Positions 15,111-23,545 are shown, counted from the stretch's first letter. The stretch: 30,826 nt of DNA from Oscillospiraceae bacterium (GCA_016293865.1 JAEDDG010000026.1:1-30826), one strand, 5' to 3'. The notes: a model not told the origin generated them from the sequence alone. Translations and numbers: made by a program.

Positions 15111-15806
15111 TCCGCCTCCGTCCTGCGCAAAGCAGGCACGCAGCGTATCCACGGCCTTTTTCTCAATGCGGGATACATAGCTGCGGCTGATGCCGCACAG
15201 TGCGGCGATTTCCCGCTGGGTCCGCGGCGGTTTTCCGTCCAGACCGTAGCGCATGGAAATAATCTCGCGCTCGCGCGGCGTCAGGCTTTCACGGATGTAG
15301 CGGCGCAGGCTGGCATATGTTTCGGCGGTGCTGATGTTGTCCAGCAGATCCTCGCTCATGCTGATCACATCGATCAGTGACAGGGAATTTCCTTCGCGGT
15401 CCGTATCTATGGAGTCCGACAGAGAGACATCGCCTGCGGATTTGCGCATGCTGCGGAAATACATCAGGATTTCATTTTCAATACAGCGGCTGACGTAGGT
15501 GGCCAGACGCACGCCCCTGTCCGGACGGTAAGTGGAGACGCCCTTGATCAGGCCAATGGTGCCGATGGAGATCAGATCGTCCTGATCGTCCGCCTGAGTG
15601 TAATACTTCTTGATGATATGGGCGACAAGCCGCAGGTTGCGCTCGATCAGCACATTCCGTGCGTGTTCATCGCCTGCTGTGCAAAGCTCAATGTAATGGC
15701 GTTCCTCGGCGGCAGAAAGCGGCTTTGGAAACGATCCGGCGGTGTTGCCGATCCGCAGCATCAGAAACGGATAGGACAACAGCGCCGCAAATGCGGCAGA
15801 CAGCAT
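15108..15806 (-). CDS. sigK: Sporulation sigma factor SigK (mother cell, late)
   Basis: A 232-residue sigma-70 family protein. The stretch FPKPLSAAEERHYIELCTAGDEHARNVLIERNLRLVAHIIKKYY closely follows SigK/SigE. Region 2 continues DLISIGTIGLIKGVSTY and CIENEILMYFRSMRKSAGDVSL; region 4 has the helix-turn-helix REIAALCGISRSYVSRIEKKAV. About 25 N-terminal residues are hydrophobic (MLSAAFAALLSYPFLML), matching a pro-sequence that in Bacillus is removed by SpoIVFB. The gene is continuous, not split by a skin-like element. The ATG at 15806 is used, with a GTG two codons earlier; the ribosome binding site (GGGATGG) is weak. The upstream region carries sigma-E-like and SpoIIID-like sequences. Confidence 0.92.
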   Translation of the reverse strand: MLSAAFAALLSYPFLMLRIGNTAGSFPKPLSAAEERHYIELCTAGDEHARNVLIERNLRLVAHIIKKYYTQADDQDDLISIGTIGLIKGVSTYRPDRGVRLATYVSRCIENEILMYFRSMRKSAGDVSLSDSIDTDREGNSLSLIDVISMSEDLLDNISTAETYASLRRYIRESLTPREREIISMRYGLDGKPPRTQREIAALCGISRSYVSRIEKKAVDTLRACFAQDGGG

Positions 15807-15853
15807 GTGCACACCATCCCGTTTTTTTCTGGACGGAAAAACCGCCCTGTTTC

Positions 15854-15883
15854 AGTATATAAACGGGCGATTTGTCCATATTC
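15854..15883 (-). promoter_or_regulatory. Sigma-E-type promoter with overlapping SpoIIID box upstream of sigK
   Basis: Minus-strand GAATATG (15883-15877), 15 nt, TATATACT (15861-15854) resembles mother-cell sigma-E promoters. ATGGACAAAT (15879-15870) fits every position of the SpoIIID consensus WWRRACARNY. In Bacillus, sigK is transcribed by sigma-E with SpoIIID, so the arrangement agrees with the gene's known control. Confidence 0.6.
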
Positions 15884-15987
15884 CTGCGGCGCGTCACAGT
15901 CAAGCGTCATTTCCGGCTCTGCGGGCGGGACATATTCTGCGCGGGACGCCGCATTGCAGACGCTGCGGGAGCGGACGGCATTTGAGC

Positions 15988-16233
15988 AAAGCCGGGTATC
16001 CGCCGGCTTTTATAAAAGGAAAAGGCCGGGATTCTGCATCCCGGCCTCAGCGTGCCGAAAAAGTATTTTCGACACGCTGCGTGCGGTTTTTTGAACTTCA
16101 GGAAGTTCGAAAAACCTGTTTGATTGAACGTGCAAGGGGCCTTAACCCCTTGCACACATTCCCCGCTGCTCAGACCCGCAACACGCTTTCATCGTTTGCC
16201 GCCGGCGGAGGCCGGGATTCGGAATCCCGGCCT
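15988..16233. repeat. Cluster of six palindromes in a gene-free stretch
   Basis: Six stem-loops lie one after another: 15988-16010 (AAAGCCGG stem), 16024-16046 (GGCCGGGAT), 16048-16079 (CAGCGTG plus CGAAAA with one mismatch), 16085-16116 (15-bp stem on GAACTTC), 16130-16155 (GTGCAAGGGG), 16209-16233 (AGGCCGGGATT). The second and last share the same GGCCGGGATT stem. The second has a T-rich tail on the minus strand (TTTTCCTTTT) and the last on the plus strand (TCTTTTT), so the outer ones can end transcripts in opposite directions. No gene is seen between 15884 and 16253. Confidence 0.75.
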
Positions 16234-16253
16234 CTTTTTCGTTTGCACGGCGG

Positions 16254-17138
16254 TTACCGGCCGGTGGGCGCGACAGCCCGCAGCTCGATATACCCGCGCG
16301 TACCGACAGGCTCCAGCTGGATCCGGGGCTGTGTGTCGTCCCACCGATAGCCGATGACAGACGGGTCGTACCTGTCCATGGCCTGCTGCACGGCGGCAAT
16401 GGCCCGGCAATAGTCCTCCTCGGCGAACGGCTCGCCCTGAAAGCTCAGATACTGTGCCGCGGGAAGGTCAATGATGTCAAAGCCTTCGGGAACCGGACCG
16501 CTGTAATCTGCGGCGGCCTCAACGCCCTGAACATAGGTGGAAGTGCCCGGCTTTTTGTACTGCGCGGGCAGCCACATGCACACGGGCTCGAGGCAGAGCG
16601 AGTCCATGCTGGTCAGAAGGCCCCAGACATCGCAGCCGACCTCCCCGCAGTAGGAATAATAATCCTCTGCCTGAATGCCGCGCCGGATCATTGCCCTGCG
16701 CGGTTCTTTGCTGATGAGCTGAACGAATACACTTTGTACATTTTCCACGGAAACCGCATCCTTTCTCAGTGCTCTGAATTTGACACCGTAGGGGATGAAA
16801 AGAGGGATGGGAACAGGTGCTTTTGCATACGCGCCGGGATTGCAGCCGAACTGCCGCAGAAATGCCCGCTGGTAGCCGTCCACGCTGCCGAAGCCGAGGG
16901 CGTATGCGGCGTCAATCACTTTGCAGCCGCCGTTTTTCAGCAGCAGCGCGGACATGGAAAGCCGCAGGCGGCGGATATAGTCCGCCGGCGTGAAGCCTGT
17001 ATACTGCCTGAAAAGCCGGAAGGCGTACCAGGGGGAAAAAAACGATGCCCGCGCAAGGGCCGCTGCTGTGATTTCTTCGTCAATATGCGCCTGGATGTAG
17101 TCCTGCATCCGCTGGACGGCCAGAATCTGTTCCCGCAT
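16254..17138 (-). CDS. AraC-family regulator with GyrI-like effector domain
   Basis: A 294-residue protein. Residues 1-107 contain two helix-turn-helix units of the AraC/XylS type (ILAVQRMQDYIQAHIDEEITAAALARASFFSPWYAFRLFRQYTG..., then AAYALGFGSVDGYQRAFLRQFGCNPGAYAK). Residues about 135-294 match the GyrI/Rob small-molecule binding fold, ending in IQLEPVGTRGYIELRAVAPTGR. N-terminal DNA-binding followed by GyrI is the MarA/Rob/BmrR-like design for sensing drugs or lipophilic compounds. The ATG is 10 nt after AGGTGG. Adjacent genes give no clear target; the GNAT gene lies 105 bp upstream on the same strand. Confidence 0.9.
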   Translation of the reverse strand: MREQILAVQRMQDYIQAHIDEEITAAALARASFFSPWYAFRLFRQYTGFTPADYIRRLRLSMSALLLKNGGCKVIDAAYALGFGSVDGYQRAFLRQFGCNPGAYAKAPVPIPLFIPYGVKFRALRKDAVSVENVQSVFVQLISKEPRRAMIRRGIQAEDYYSYCGEVGCDVWGLLTSMDSLCLEPVCMWLPAQYKKPGTSTYVQGVEAAADYSGPVPEGFDIIDLPAAQYLSFQGEPFAEEDYCRAIAAVQQAMDRYDPSVIGYRWDDTQPRIQLEPVGTRGYIELRAVAPTGR

Positions 17139-17243
17139 CTTTTGATCACCACCTGCTGCTGATTGTACCGGAAAAGGCAGAGCGGTTTCCCGACATTTTT
17201 TGCGAAGCTTCCTGCCGCCGCACAGAAAAGGCGGCCGCGCAGG

Positions 17244-17774
17244 TCACGCGTCGTTCCGGCCGGAAGCGCCGGGGCGCAGGATCATGGGCGTATAGGTGAT
17301 TCCGTCCGTGAGCTGCTGCGTGTCCGCAGGAACAAAACCCAGCCGCCGGTAAAACTCCAGCGCGTAGGATGACGCGTTGACTGTCATGGCCTTTCTGCGG
17401 TTTTCGCGGAGCGCAGCTTCAAACAGGCGCCGGCCGATGCCGCGGCGGTGATACCGGCCGTCCACGAAAAACAGGGCGATGTGGCTGCCGCTGTCGCGCG
17501 TGGCCAGCATGCCGGCCAGCGTTCCGTTTTCAAATGCGCCGTAGGTTTTCAGCATGCGCAGATAGACTCTGTCCGTCAGCGTGCTGCGGAAGCTCTCCAC
17601 GCCTTCCTGCGTGTATTCCGGCGCGTTGAATTCCATAAACACCCGCAGCGCCAGATCCAGCGCAGGCTGCCGCTCTTCGGGCGGAAGCACGCGGATTTCG
17701 ACGCCGCTGTCCGGCTGCCCGGCGCCGTCGCGGCGCGCCCGGCTGTGCCGGCGCAGAAAGTTCAAGATGGCCAT
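17244..17774 (-). CDS. GNAT-family N-acetyltransferase
   Basis: A 176-residue protein starting at the ATG preceded by GGGAG at 8 nt; a TTG five codons upstream is less likely. The first 28 residues are basic (FLRRHSRARRDG) and precede the GNAT fold. The acetyl-CoA motif A is clear: IALFFVDGRYHRRGIGRRLFEAAL (R-R-G-I-G-R), and motif B has NASSYALEFYRRLGFVP. GNAT enzymes transfer an acetyl group to an amine on small molecules or proteins; substrate unknown. It has a TTGACG/TATAAT promoter. AraC lies downstream on the same strand with no obvious terminator, so co-transcription is possible. Confidence 0.9.
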   Translation of the reverse strand: MAILNFLRRHSRARRDGAGQPDSGVEIRVLPPEERQPALDLALRVFMEFNAPEYTQEGVESFRSTLTDRVYLRMLKTYGAFENGTLAGMLATRDSGSHIALFFVDGRYHRRGIGRRLFEAALRENRRKAMTVNASSYALEFYRRLGFVPADTQQLTDGITYTPMILRPGASGRNDA

Positions 17775-17818
17775 GCTGTTCACTCCCAACCTGCATCATT
17801 TCACATTGTCCTGTTTTT

Positions 17819-17846
17819 ATTATACGCGCCGTCCGGATTTCGTCAA
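17819..17846 (-). promoter_or_regulatory. Promoter of the GNAT gene
   Basis: Minus-strand TTGACG (17846-17841), 16-bp spacer, TATAAT (17824-17819). Confidence 0.8.
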
Positions 17847-17879
17847 TCGGCGCCGGGCGCGGCCCCGGACAGGATGCAG

Positions 17880-17911
17880 AAAGCCTCCTGTCCCAAAGGA
17901 CGGGAGGCTTT
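17880..17911 (-). terminator. Terminator of the nitrogenase-like/Hyd operon
   Basis: 14-bp stem AAAGCCTCCTGTCC / GGACGGGAGGCTTT with one G-U pair and a 4-nt loop, 20 bp after the hydF stop. The 3' T-run is short (CTTTCT). Confidence 0.75.
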
Positions 17912-17930
17912 GTCTGTGTTGTGCGCCGCC

Positions 17931-19130
17931 TTATACAAGTGCGGCCAGGTCCGGGAAAAGGCTGAGGCTGCGCTTCAAAATGCCCTTCATCTGCGCGATG
18001 GCCACGCCGTAATTGGTCATGGGCACGCCCTGGTCCATGGCGCATTTTGTGCGGTAGAGCATCTCGCGCGGGTTGAGCATGCACGCGCCGCAGTGCAGAA
18101 TCAGCACGTAGGGAGACAGATCCTCCGGAAACTCGGTGCCGGAGGTGGTGACGAATTTGAAGTCGGCGCCGGTGTAGGCCCGCAGCCAGGCCGGCAGCTT
18201 CACTGTGCCGATGTCGCCGCACTGACGGTGATGGGTGCAGCCCTCGGAGATCAGAACGGTGTCGCCGTCCCTGATGGTTTTCATGGCGGCGGCGCCGGCC
18301 ACAGCAGAGGCCAGAACGCCTTTGTACCGGGCCATGAGAATGGAAAAACTGGTGAGCGGAATGTCCTCCGGCACAATGGCGGCCACCTGCTGGAACGCCT
18401 GGCTGTCCGTGATCACCATGGCCGGCTTTTTGTTCAGAACGCGCAGCGCCTGGGCAAGACCGTCCTCCTTGACGACGATGTTGACGGCACCGGCGTCCAG
18501 CACGTCGCGGATCATCTGCTGCTGCGGCAGGATCATCCGGCCCTTGGGCGCGGCGGAGTCAATGGGCGTGACCAGAACGGCCACGTCGCCCGGCTGCAGC
18601 AGATCGCCCACCAGCCGGCGGCCGTCGTCCTCCGTCCGGGACAGACGGGCCATGCGCTCTTTCAGCTCGTGGATGCCCGCGCCGGTCATGGCGCTGACGT
18701 AAATCTCATTGTCTCCGGCCTGCGGCAGACTGTGCAGCAGGTCGGATTTGTTCAGCGCGGCAATATACGGAATGTTTTTGGACTCAAAAAGGCGGATCAG
18801 GTCCCGGTCACAGGCGGTGTACCCCTCCAGCGCGTCCACAACCAGAACGGCGATGTCCGTCTTGTTCAGGATCTGCCGTGTTTTCTGCACGCGTTTTTCA
18901 CCCAGAGCGCCCTCGTCGTCAAAGCCCGGCGTGTCGATGATCAGCACAGGGCCCAGCGGCAGAAGCTCCATGGCCTTGCGCACAGGGTCGGTGGTGGTTC
19001 CCTTTGTGCTGGAGACAACGGCCAGCTCCTGGCCGGTGACGGCGTTGACCACGCTGGATTTACCGGCGTTTCTGCGGCCGAAAAAGCCGATGTGTACGCG
19101 TTCGCCTGACGGTGTGTCGTTCAGTCCCAT
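17931..19130 (-). CDS. hydF: [FeFe]-hydrogenase H-cluster maturation GTPase HydF
   Basis: A 399-residue protein. The N-terminal GTPase has GRRNAGKSS (residues 18-26), TKGTTTDP, DTPGFDD and ALNKSD. The C-terminal domain has the HydF [4Fe-4S] ligands C298-x-H300 (EGCTHHRQC) and H346-C347-x2-C350 (LHCGAC). HydF is the scaffold that carries the diiron precursor and delivers it to apo-hydrogenase. Here it is the last gene of an operon with a nitrogenase-like reductase, 12 nt after the binding-protein gene, with AAGGAGG 7 nt before its ATG. HydE is in the same operon; HydG and a hydrogenase are not seen in the window. Confidence 0.95.
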   Translation of the reverse strand: MGLNDTPSGERVHIGFFGRRNAGKSSVVNAVTGQELAVVSSTKGTTTDPVRKAMELLPLGPVLIIDTPGFDDEGALGEKRVQKTRQILNKTDIAVLVVDALEGYTACDRDLIRLFESKNIPYIAALNKSDLLHSLPQAGDNEIYVSAMTGAGIHELKERMARLSRTEDDGRRLVGDLLQPGDVAVLVTPIDSAAPKGRMILPQQQMIRDVLDAGAVNIVVKEDGLAQALRVLNKKPAMVITDSQAFQQVAAIVPEDIPLTSFSILMARYKGVLASAVAGAAAMKTIRDGDTVLISEGCTHHRQCGDIGTVKLPAWLRAYTGADFKFVTTSGTEFPEDLSPYVLILHCGACMLNPREMLYRTKCAMDQGVPMTNYGVAIAQMKGILKRSLSLFPDLAALV

Positions 19131-19142
19131 AAAAGCGCCTCC

Positions 19143-20264
19143 TTAACCTGCGCCTTCAGCGGCGGCCGCGGAAGGTGTAAAGATGGATTCGATCTGCTTG
19201 TCTGTCAGCTGCACGTCAAAGACTTCCTGGTAATAATCCTTTGCCTCCTGAACGACGTCCACGTCTTCAAAAAGCGCGGGATAGACGGTCTTGGCCATCC
19301 ACAGGAGCGTGACCGGCGTGTCCGCGCCGGGTGTGTAGCTGCGGTATATGCCCAGCGGCATTTTGTAAACGTTCCGGTTGACCACGGCGTCGATGCCGCT
19401 CCAGTCGTTGGCGCCGATGGCGTTGGTGTAAAGGTCCTCAGGATAAGCAGCAGTGAAGTTGGTGATGAGAATGGTGTCCGGATTCCAGGTGTAGACCTGC
19501 TCCATGTTCACCTGCACGGAGTTGTCGGTGCTGATTTCGTTGGCCACATTCAGCGCGCCGATGGCGTCGCACCACCACTGGCCGAAAAAGCTGCTGCCGG
19601 AGGTCACAAGATTGGTGTCCGAGTACTGGAAAAGGAAAAACACGCGCGCCTTTTCCGTGTCGCTCAGTTCGCCGACCCGGGACTGAACCAGGTTATAGGC
19701 CTCCTCGCTGCGCTGCCGGACAAGCGCGGACTTGTCGTTTTCCGGGAAAATCTCGCTGAGCAGGGAGATCCACTGGTTCAGCGTCTCGATGCAGTCGTAA
19801 TCCCACTGGTTGACGCCCACGGCCACGGCGTTGAAGCCGGCGGTACGCAGCTGCTCACCGGTCTGGGCGCTGGCGGCGTTATAGAAGACAACCTGGGGAT
19901 CCAGCTTCAGCAGCTCCTCCGTGTTCAGCACATCGCCGGAAATAAAGGAGGTGTCGGCTTCCAGAATTTCCGGGTAGAGCTGGCCGAGCAGGCCGTTTTT
20001 GGCGGCAGTCATGCTGGCTTCGGGGATTCCCACCAGCTTTTCAGCGGAGTTGAAAAACACGGACAGGACGCTGGCCAGCGGCCAGATGCCCACAATGGCC
20101 ACGCGGTCAATGTCTGCGGGGAGCGTGACGGTTTCGCCTGCGTGGTCGGTGACGGTGATGGTTCCGGCGCTGTCGCTGTTGCTGTCAGCCGGTGCGCAGC
20201 CTGCAAACAGGCTCAGCAGCAGGGCGGCGGCCAAAAGAAGGGTGATCATTCGCTGAAGTTTCAT
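19143..20264 (-). CDS. ABC transporter substrate-binding lipoprotein, iron-siderophore/cobamide (BtuF/FepB) type
   Basis: A 373-residue lipoprotein: signal peptide MKLQRMITLLLAAALLLSLFAGC with lipobox LFAGC and acylated C23. The mature part has the periplasmic-binding layout of the helical-backbone class (VTDHAGETVTLPADIDRVAIVG... at the N-terminus; PDTILITNF and NRNVYKMPLG in the second lobe). It should present a chelate or cofactor to the FecCD/ATPase pair encoded at the 5' end of the same operon. Trp-rich stretches (FFGQWWCDAIGA) may line the pocket. It follows the second nitrogenase-like subunit by 58 nt with AAGGAG 9 nt before its ATG. The ligand cannot be told from sequence. Confidence 0.9.
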   Translation of the reverse strand: MKLQRMITLLLAAALLLSLFAGCAPADSNSDSAGTITVTDHAGETVTLPADIDRVAIVGIWPLASVLSVFFNSAEKLVGIPEASMTAAKNGLLGQLYPEILEADTSFISGDVLNTEELLKLDPQVVFYNAASAQTGEQLRTAGFNAVAVGVNQWDYDCIETLNQWISLLSEIFPENDKSALVRQRSEEAYNLVQSRVGELSDTEKARVFFLFQYSDTNLVTSGSSFFGQWWCDAIGALNVANEISTDNSVQVNMEQVYTWNPDTILITNFTAAYPEDLYTNAIGANDWSGIDAVVNRNVYKMPLGIYRSYTPGADTPVTLLWMAKTVYPALFEDVDVVQEAKDYYQEVFDVQLTDKQIESIFTPSAAAAEGAG

Positions 20265-20322
20265 GGTTCTGTGCTCCTTAATATTGTAATCACAAAAGAA
20301 TGCGGAATTTCAGACGGCCGCT

Positions 20323-21453
20323 TCAGACAAGCGGCGTGCCGACGAGGTTTGGAATGCTGCGCCGGTAAATCCGGCCGGAAAACGCCTCGGAGGGCAGCGG
20401 GAAAAACGCGCTGCCGGCGGGACAGATGGGCCTGTACATCGGGTCGGCGATTATACGCTGCGCGCCGGCCAGCAGGGGGATCAGGTCGTCCTCGTCCTCG
20501 GCCATGCAGTCGCCGGGCGCCAGAAGCGCAGGCTGTGCTTCGGTGGGGCAGAGCACGCGGACGGGCAGACCGGTTTCCGCCGTAATGGCGGCGGCCAGGG
20601 AGCCGGAAGTTACGCTCTCGCCGATGAGGACCGTCTGCGCGCCTGCGGTGGGCCGGGCGGTGTAGGGAACGCTGCAGACGCCGGTGTCTGCGGCTTCTTC
20701 CAGCGTCTGCAGGACAGTCTGCGGGAATGCTGTGCCGAAGGGCGCGGCGCACACATACGGCGTGCCGAACAGGGTCTGAAGTTCCCGGGCGGCAGGCAGA
20801 CCGGCCGAGGAAACCACCAGATTGACGGCTGCCTGTCCGGCCCGGCACAGTTCGTCCAGACCGGAACCCATGGCCCAGCAGGAGACAATCTCCCAGCCGG
20901 CCCGGGTCAGCAGGCGGCGCATGGCCGCATCGCTGCCGTTGACGGAGAAGTCCAGCGGCGTCAGGCCGAGAAGGTTGACGCTGCGCCGGTTTGTGCATAC
21001 GGCGCTGCGGTCGGCAAACCGGCGGGCCACGGCGGCCAGCGCCATGCCGGCGCCGGAGATATAGGTGTGCATGCCGTTGGTGGCAAGACCCATGGCGGGA
21101 ATTCCGGTGCGGGCCTCCACGGCGGCGGCCACGGCTGTAAAGTCCGTGCCGACCAGCATGGGAATGGGCGTGCCGCAGACGGCCACAAACCGCGGCTGCA
21201 GCTGCTGCGCTGCGTCGGCAATGTCGCCGATGACCTTTTCGTCGTCACCCATAATGGCGTCCATCTCCGTCATGGCGGAGACGAAAACCAGACTGTCCGT
21301 GTCGTACCAGCGGGGCTCATCGTGCGTGTTGTAGGTGGAGTTGCAGCCGGAGGCGTCGTGGATGACCGTCATGCCGCCCAGCTCAAACAGGGCGGAGGCC
21401 ACGCCGGAGGCGTCCGACGTATAGGTGGAGATGATCCGTGCAGTCTGTTTCAT
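20323..21453 (-). CDS. Nitrogenase component 1-like subunit B (NifD/NifK superfamily)
   Basis: A 376-residue protein of the nitrogenase component 1/oxidoreductase superfamily, shorter than NifD or NifK (about 480-520). IHDASGCNSTYNTHDEPRW (C37) corresponds to the HGxxGC P-cluster motif and FVAVCGTPIPMLVGTD (C93) to the STCPxGLIGDD motif. A third cysteine in the NifDK position is not evident, so the second subunit probably shares the cluster. The start is the ATG overlapping the upstream stop as ATGA; a longer GTG start is unlikely. With its partner and the NifH-like protein it forms a plausible ATP-dependent reductase. Substrate and active-site cofactor are unknown. Confidence 0.87.
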   Translation of the reverse strand: MKQTARIISTYTSDASGVASALFELGGMTVIHDASGCNSTYNTHDEPRWYDTDSLVFVSAMTEMDAIMGDDEKVIGDIADAAQQLQPRFVAVCGTPIPMLVGTDFTAVAAAVEARTGIPAMGLATNGMHTYISGAGMALAAVARRFADRSAVCTNRRSVNLLGLTPLDFSVNGSDAAMRRLLTRAGWEIVSCWAMGSGLDELCRAGQAAVNLVVSSAGLPAARELQTLFGTPYVCAAPFGTAFPQTVLQTLEEAADTGVCSVPYTARPTAGAQTVLIGESVTSGSLAAAITAETGLPVRVLCPTEAQPALLAPGDCMAEDEDDLIPLLAGAQRIIADPMYRPICPAGSAFFPLPSEAFSGRIYRRSIPNLVGTPLV

Positions 21454-22781
21454 ATGCCGCAGCACCCGCACCCCAGGCCTTTGACGGTGATCAGGCCGCG
21501 GGGGTCCTTTCTGTTGAGTTCGGCGTCGGCCATCAGCCCGGCCAGACGGGCGATGCCGTCAAAGCCATACAGGCCGCCGCCCTCCACGATGTTCACAAAG
21601 GCGTCGCTGCCTGTGAAATAGGCAGCCTTCTGGCCGATGCACAGGGGCGGCTCCGCCGCCTGGCGGGGGGCAACGCGCATCATGGGATCGCTGGTGGGGT
21701 AGAGCATCAGCTCCGGCGCATGGCTTTGCAGCCACCGCGCCGCCGCTTCCTCCTCGCCGCTGACGGCGTCAATGTAAATCTCGGTCAGATTGAAGCCGCA
21801 CCGGATCAGCAGTCGGGCCAGCTCCATGGGCCGGGGAACGGCGGTGTAGTCCAGCGCCACCGGCTTGCCGTTCAGCAGCTGCCGCGTCTGCTCCAGTGCG
21901 TCCAGTGCGCCGCGCCTGGCGGCCGCGGTGTCCGGAGCGGGAACGCCCAGCACGCCGGCCAGCGTCTGCAGGTTTTGATCGATGACGTCAAAATCCGCCG
22001 ACCAGGGCAGATACAGGTGCCGCTGGCCCAGGCGGTGTTCCAGCGCGTCGCCGCCCGCCCGAGCCGGCGGATAGGTGGAGATGCTCAGAAAGCTCTCCGC
22101 CATCAGCTGGTATTCGCCGTAGGTCCGGCATGCCGTGATGTCGCGCAGTGTAAATCCGTTTTCCCGGATCATGCGGACAAGCTCGCTTGTGCCGTCGGTG
22201 GGCAGGTCGTTTCCGATGAGACTGACGCTTTTATCGTTGACGGGACGCTTTTTCAGCAGGCTGTACAGCTGCCGGCGCATGAGCTGGTCCGGCGTCAGTC
22301 CGCTTTTGCGCATGATGGGATTCATGTAACAGTCGGTAAAATCCACCTGCGGGAAGCGGCCGCGCAGCGTACGGAAAACGCGGTCCAGATCGCAGGCCAT
22401 GAAATGATGGATGCAGCTGGTGTACAGAAGAACGGCCGGGGGCATGGCCGGGAGCTTGTGCAGAATATCTGTGACGCCGTCGATGATCAGCTCCTCCATG
22501 TCGCCGTCCAGCACGTTGTTTTCCCGGATGGAAATCATGGAGAAACGCTCCGCAGCGCCCATTTCCGCCGCCGTCAGTACGACGCCCCGCAGGCAGCCCT
22601 CGGCGCAGACGAAAATCTCGTGGGCGCCGGGAATCAGCATGCCGGTGTGGACGATGTTCCACATCCCGCGGGCCGGCGCGCCGTATTCAAGCCCGCCCGC
22701 AAACGGCGCCGGGAGCTGTGCGTCCGCCATGCGCACGCCGACGGCGGCCCGGATCCTGTCCGGCATCTGCCGTTTCAGCAT
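21450..22781 (-). CDS. Nitrogenase component 1-like subunit A, with Cys-rich C-terminal tail
   Basis: A 443-residue nitrogenase component 1 homologue. HTGMLIPGAHEIFVCAEGCLRGV (C59, C63) lies where NifD has its first P-cluster Cys, and LLYTSCIHHFMACD (C123, C130) plus TDCYMNP (C151) follow. The chain ends in GLGCGCCGI, three cysteines in the last six residues (C438, C440, C441), which ordinary nitrogenase subunits do not have. The ATG overlaps the NifH-like stop by 7 nt and its own stop overlaps subunit B, so the three are made together. Genuine N2 fixation is unlikely: it is short and no NifE/N/B is nearby. Confidence 0.87.
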   Translation of the reverse strand: MLKRQMPDRIRAAVGVRMADAQLPAPFAGGLEYGAPARGMWNIVHTGMLIPGAHEIFVCAEGCLRGVVLTAAEMGAAERFSMISIRENNVLDGDMEELIIDGVTDILHKLPAMPPAVLLYTSCIHHFMACDLDRVFRTLRGRFPQVDFTDCYMNPIMRKSGLTPDQLMRRQLYSLLKKRPVNDKSVSLIGNDLPTDGTSELVRMIRENGFTLRDITACRTYGEYQLMAESFLSISTYPPARAGGDALEHRLGQRHLYLPWSADFDVIDQNLQTLAGVLGVPAPDTAAARRGALDALEQTRQLLNGKPVALDYTAVPRPMELARLLIRCGFNLTEIYIDAVSGEEEAAARWLQSHAPELMLYPTSDPMMRVAPRQAAEPPLCIGQKAAYFTGSDAFVNIVEGGGLYGFDGIARLAGLMADAELNRKDPRGLITVKGLGCGCCGI

Positions 22782-23545
22782 GCGCTCACCTCCAGCCCGC
22801 AGGCGGCCGCCACGGATGCGGCCAGCGCCCGGTACTGTCCGGCCATGGCACTGTCCGGAAAAGCCTCCAGCACAGTCTTCCCCAGCTCTTCCGCCGCCTG
22901 AACCGTGTCGCTGCGGTCCAGCGTACCGATGATGGGCGCGCCAATTTCGCCGGCAAATTCGCGGACCTTTTCCTCTTCGTTTTTCACGTTCCGGCGGTTG
23001 AGAATGATGCCGCCCAGACTGGCGTAGCCCCGGTCCCGGAAATTCTCCACGGCCATGGCGATGTTTGCCGCGGCATATATGGCCATGTTTTCCCCGGAGG
23101 TCACCATGAATACCTTATCCGCGTAGCCGCCGCGCATGGGCACGGAAAACCCGCCGCAGACCACGTCGCCCAGCACGTCGTACAGAACCGCGTCAGGCCG
23201 GTAACGCTCAAAGGCGCCCTTTTCCCGCAGCTTTTCCAGCGCTGCGGTAATGCCGCGGCCGGCGCAGCCCAGACCGGGTGTGGGGCCGCCGGCTTCCACG
23301 CACAGAATGCCCCGGTATCCCAGCGTCACCATGTCTTCCAGCGTCAGCGCGGCGCCTTTCTGCCGCACAAGCTCGAGCACTGTGGCGGCCCGGCGGCCGC
23401 CCAGAAGGCTGGAGGTGGAGTCCGCCTTCGGATCGCAGCCGATCTGCATGACGGTGAGGCCCTTTTCCGCCAGCGCGGCGGAGATGTTGCAGACGGTGGT
23501 GGATTTGCCGATGCCGCCCTTGCCGTAAACTGCCAGTTGAATCAT
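22775..23545 (-). CDS. NifH-like ATP-dependent reductase (nitrogenase iron protein family)
   Basis: A 256-residue protein with the deviant Walker A GKGGIGKST (residues 8-16), GCDPKADST, the two cluster-bridging cysteines C94 (GLGCAGRG, with the Arg used for ADP-ribosylation in NifH) and C130 (DVLGDVVCGGF). All ligands needed for a [4Fe-4S] cluster between two subunits are present, so it should donate electrons to the adjacent component 1-like pair on ATP hydrolysis. It is shorter than NifH (about 275-295). Relatives include BchL, CfbC and the Mar reductases, and assignment to one of these needs a tree. It overlaps hydE by ATGA. Confidence 0.93.
   Translation of the reverse strand: MIQLAVYGKGGIGKSTTVCNISAALAEKGLTVMQIGCDPKADSTSSLLGGRRAATVLELVRQKGAALTLEDMVTLGYRGILCVEAGGPTPGLGCAGRGITAALEKLREKGAFERYRPDAVLYDVLGDVVCGGFSVPMRGGYADKVFMVTSGENMAIYAAANIAMAVENFRDRGYASLGGIILNRRNVKNEEEKVREFAGEIGAPIIGTLDRSDTVQAAEELGKTVLEAFPDSAMAGQYRALAASVAAACGLEVSAC

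Noticed and set aside
15988..16233. CRISPR array
   Set aside because: The palindromes differ from each other in sequence and spacing; there are no uniform repeats with unique spacers and no cas genes.
20323..23545. Genuine nitrogen-fixing nitrogenase
   Set aside because: Both component 1-like subunits are much shorter than NifD/NifK and no NifE, NifN or NifB is present in the window.
22775..23545. Protochlorophyllide or chlorin reductase (BchL-type) component
   Set aside because: No BchN/BchB-type partners or tetrapyrrole genes are present, and the neighbours are HydE, HydF and an importer; a tree would be needed to exclude distant relation.
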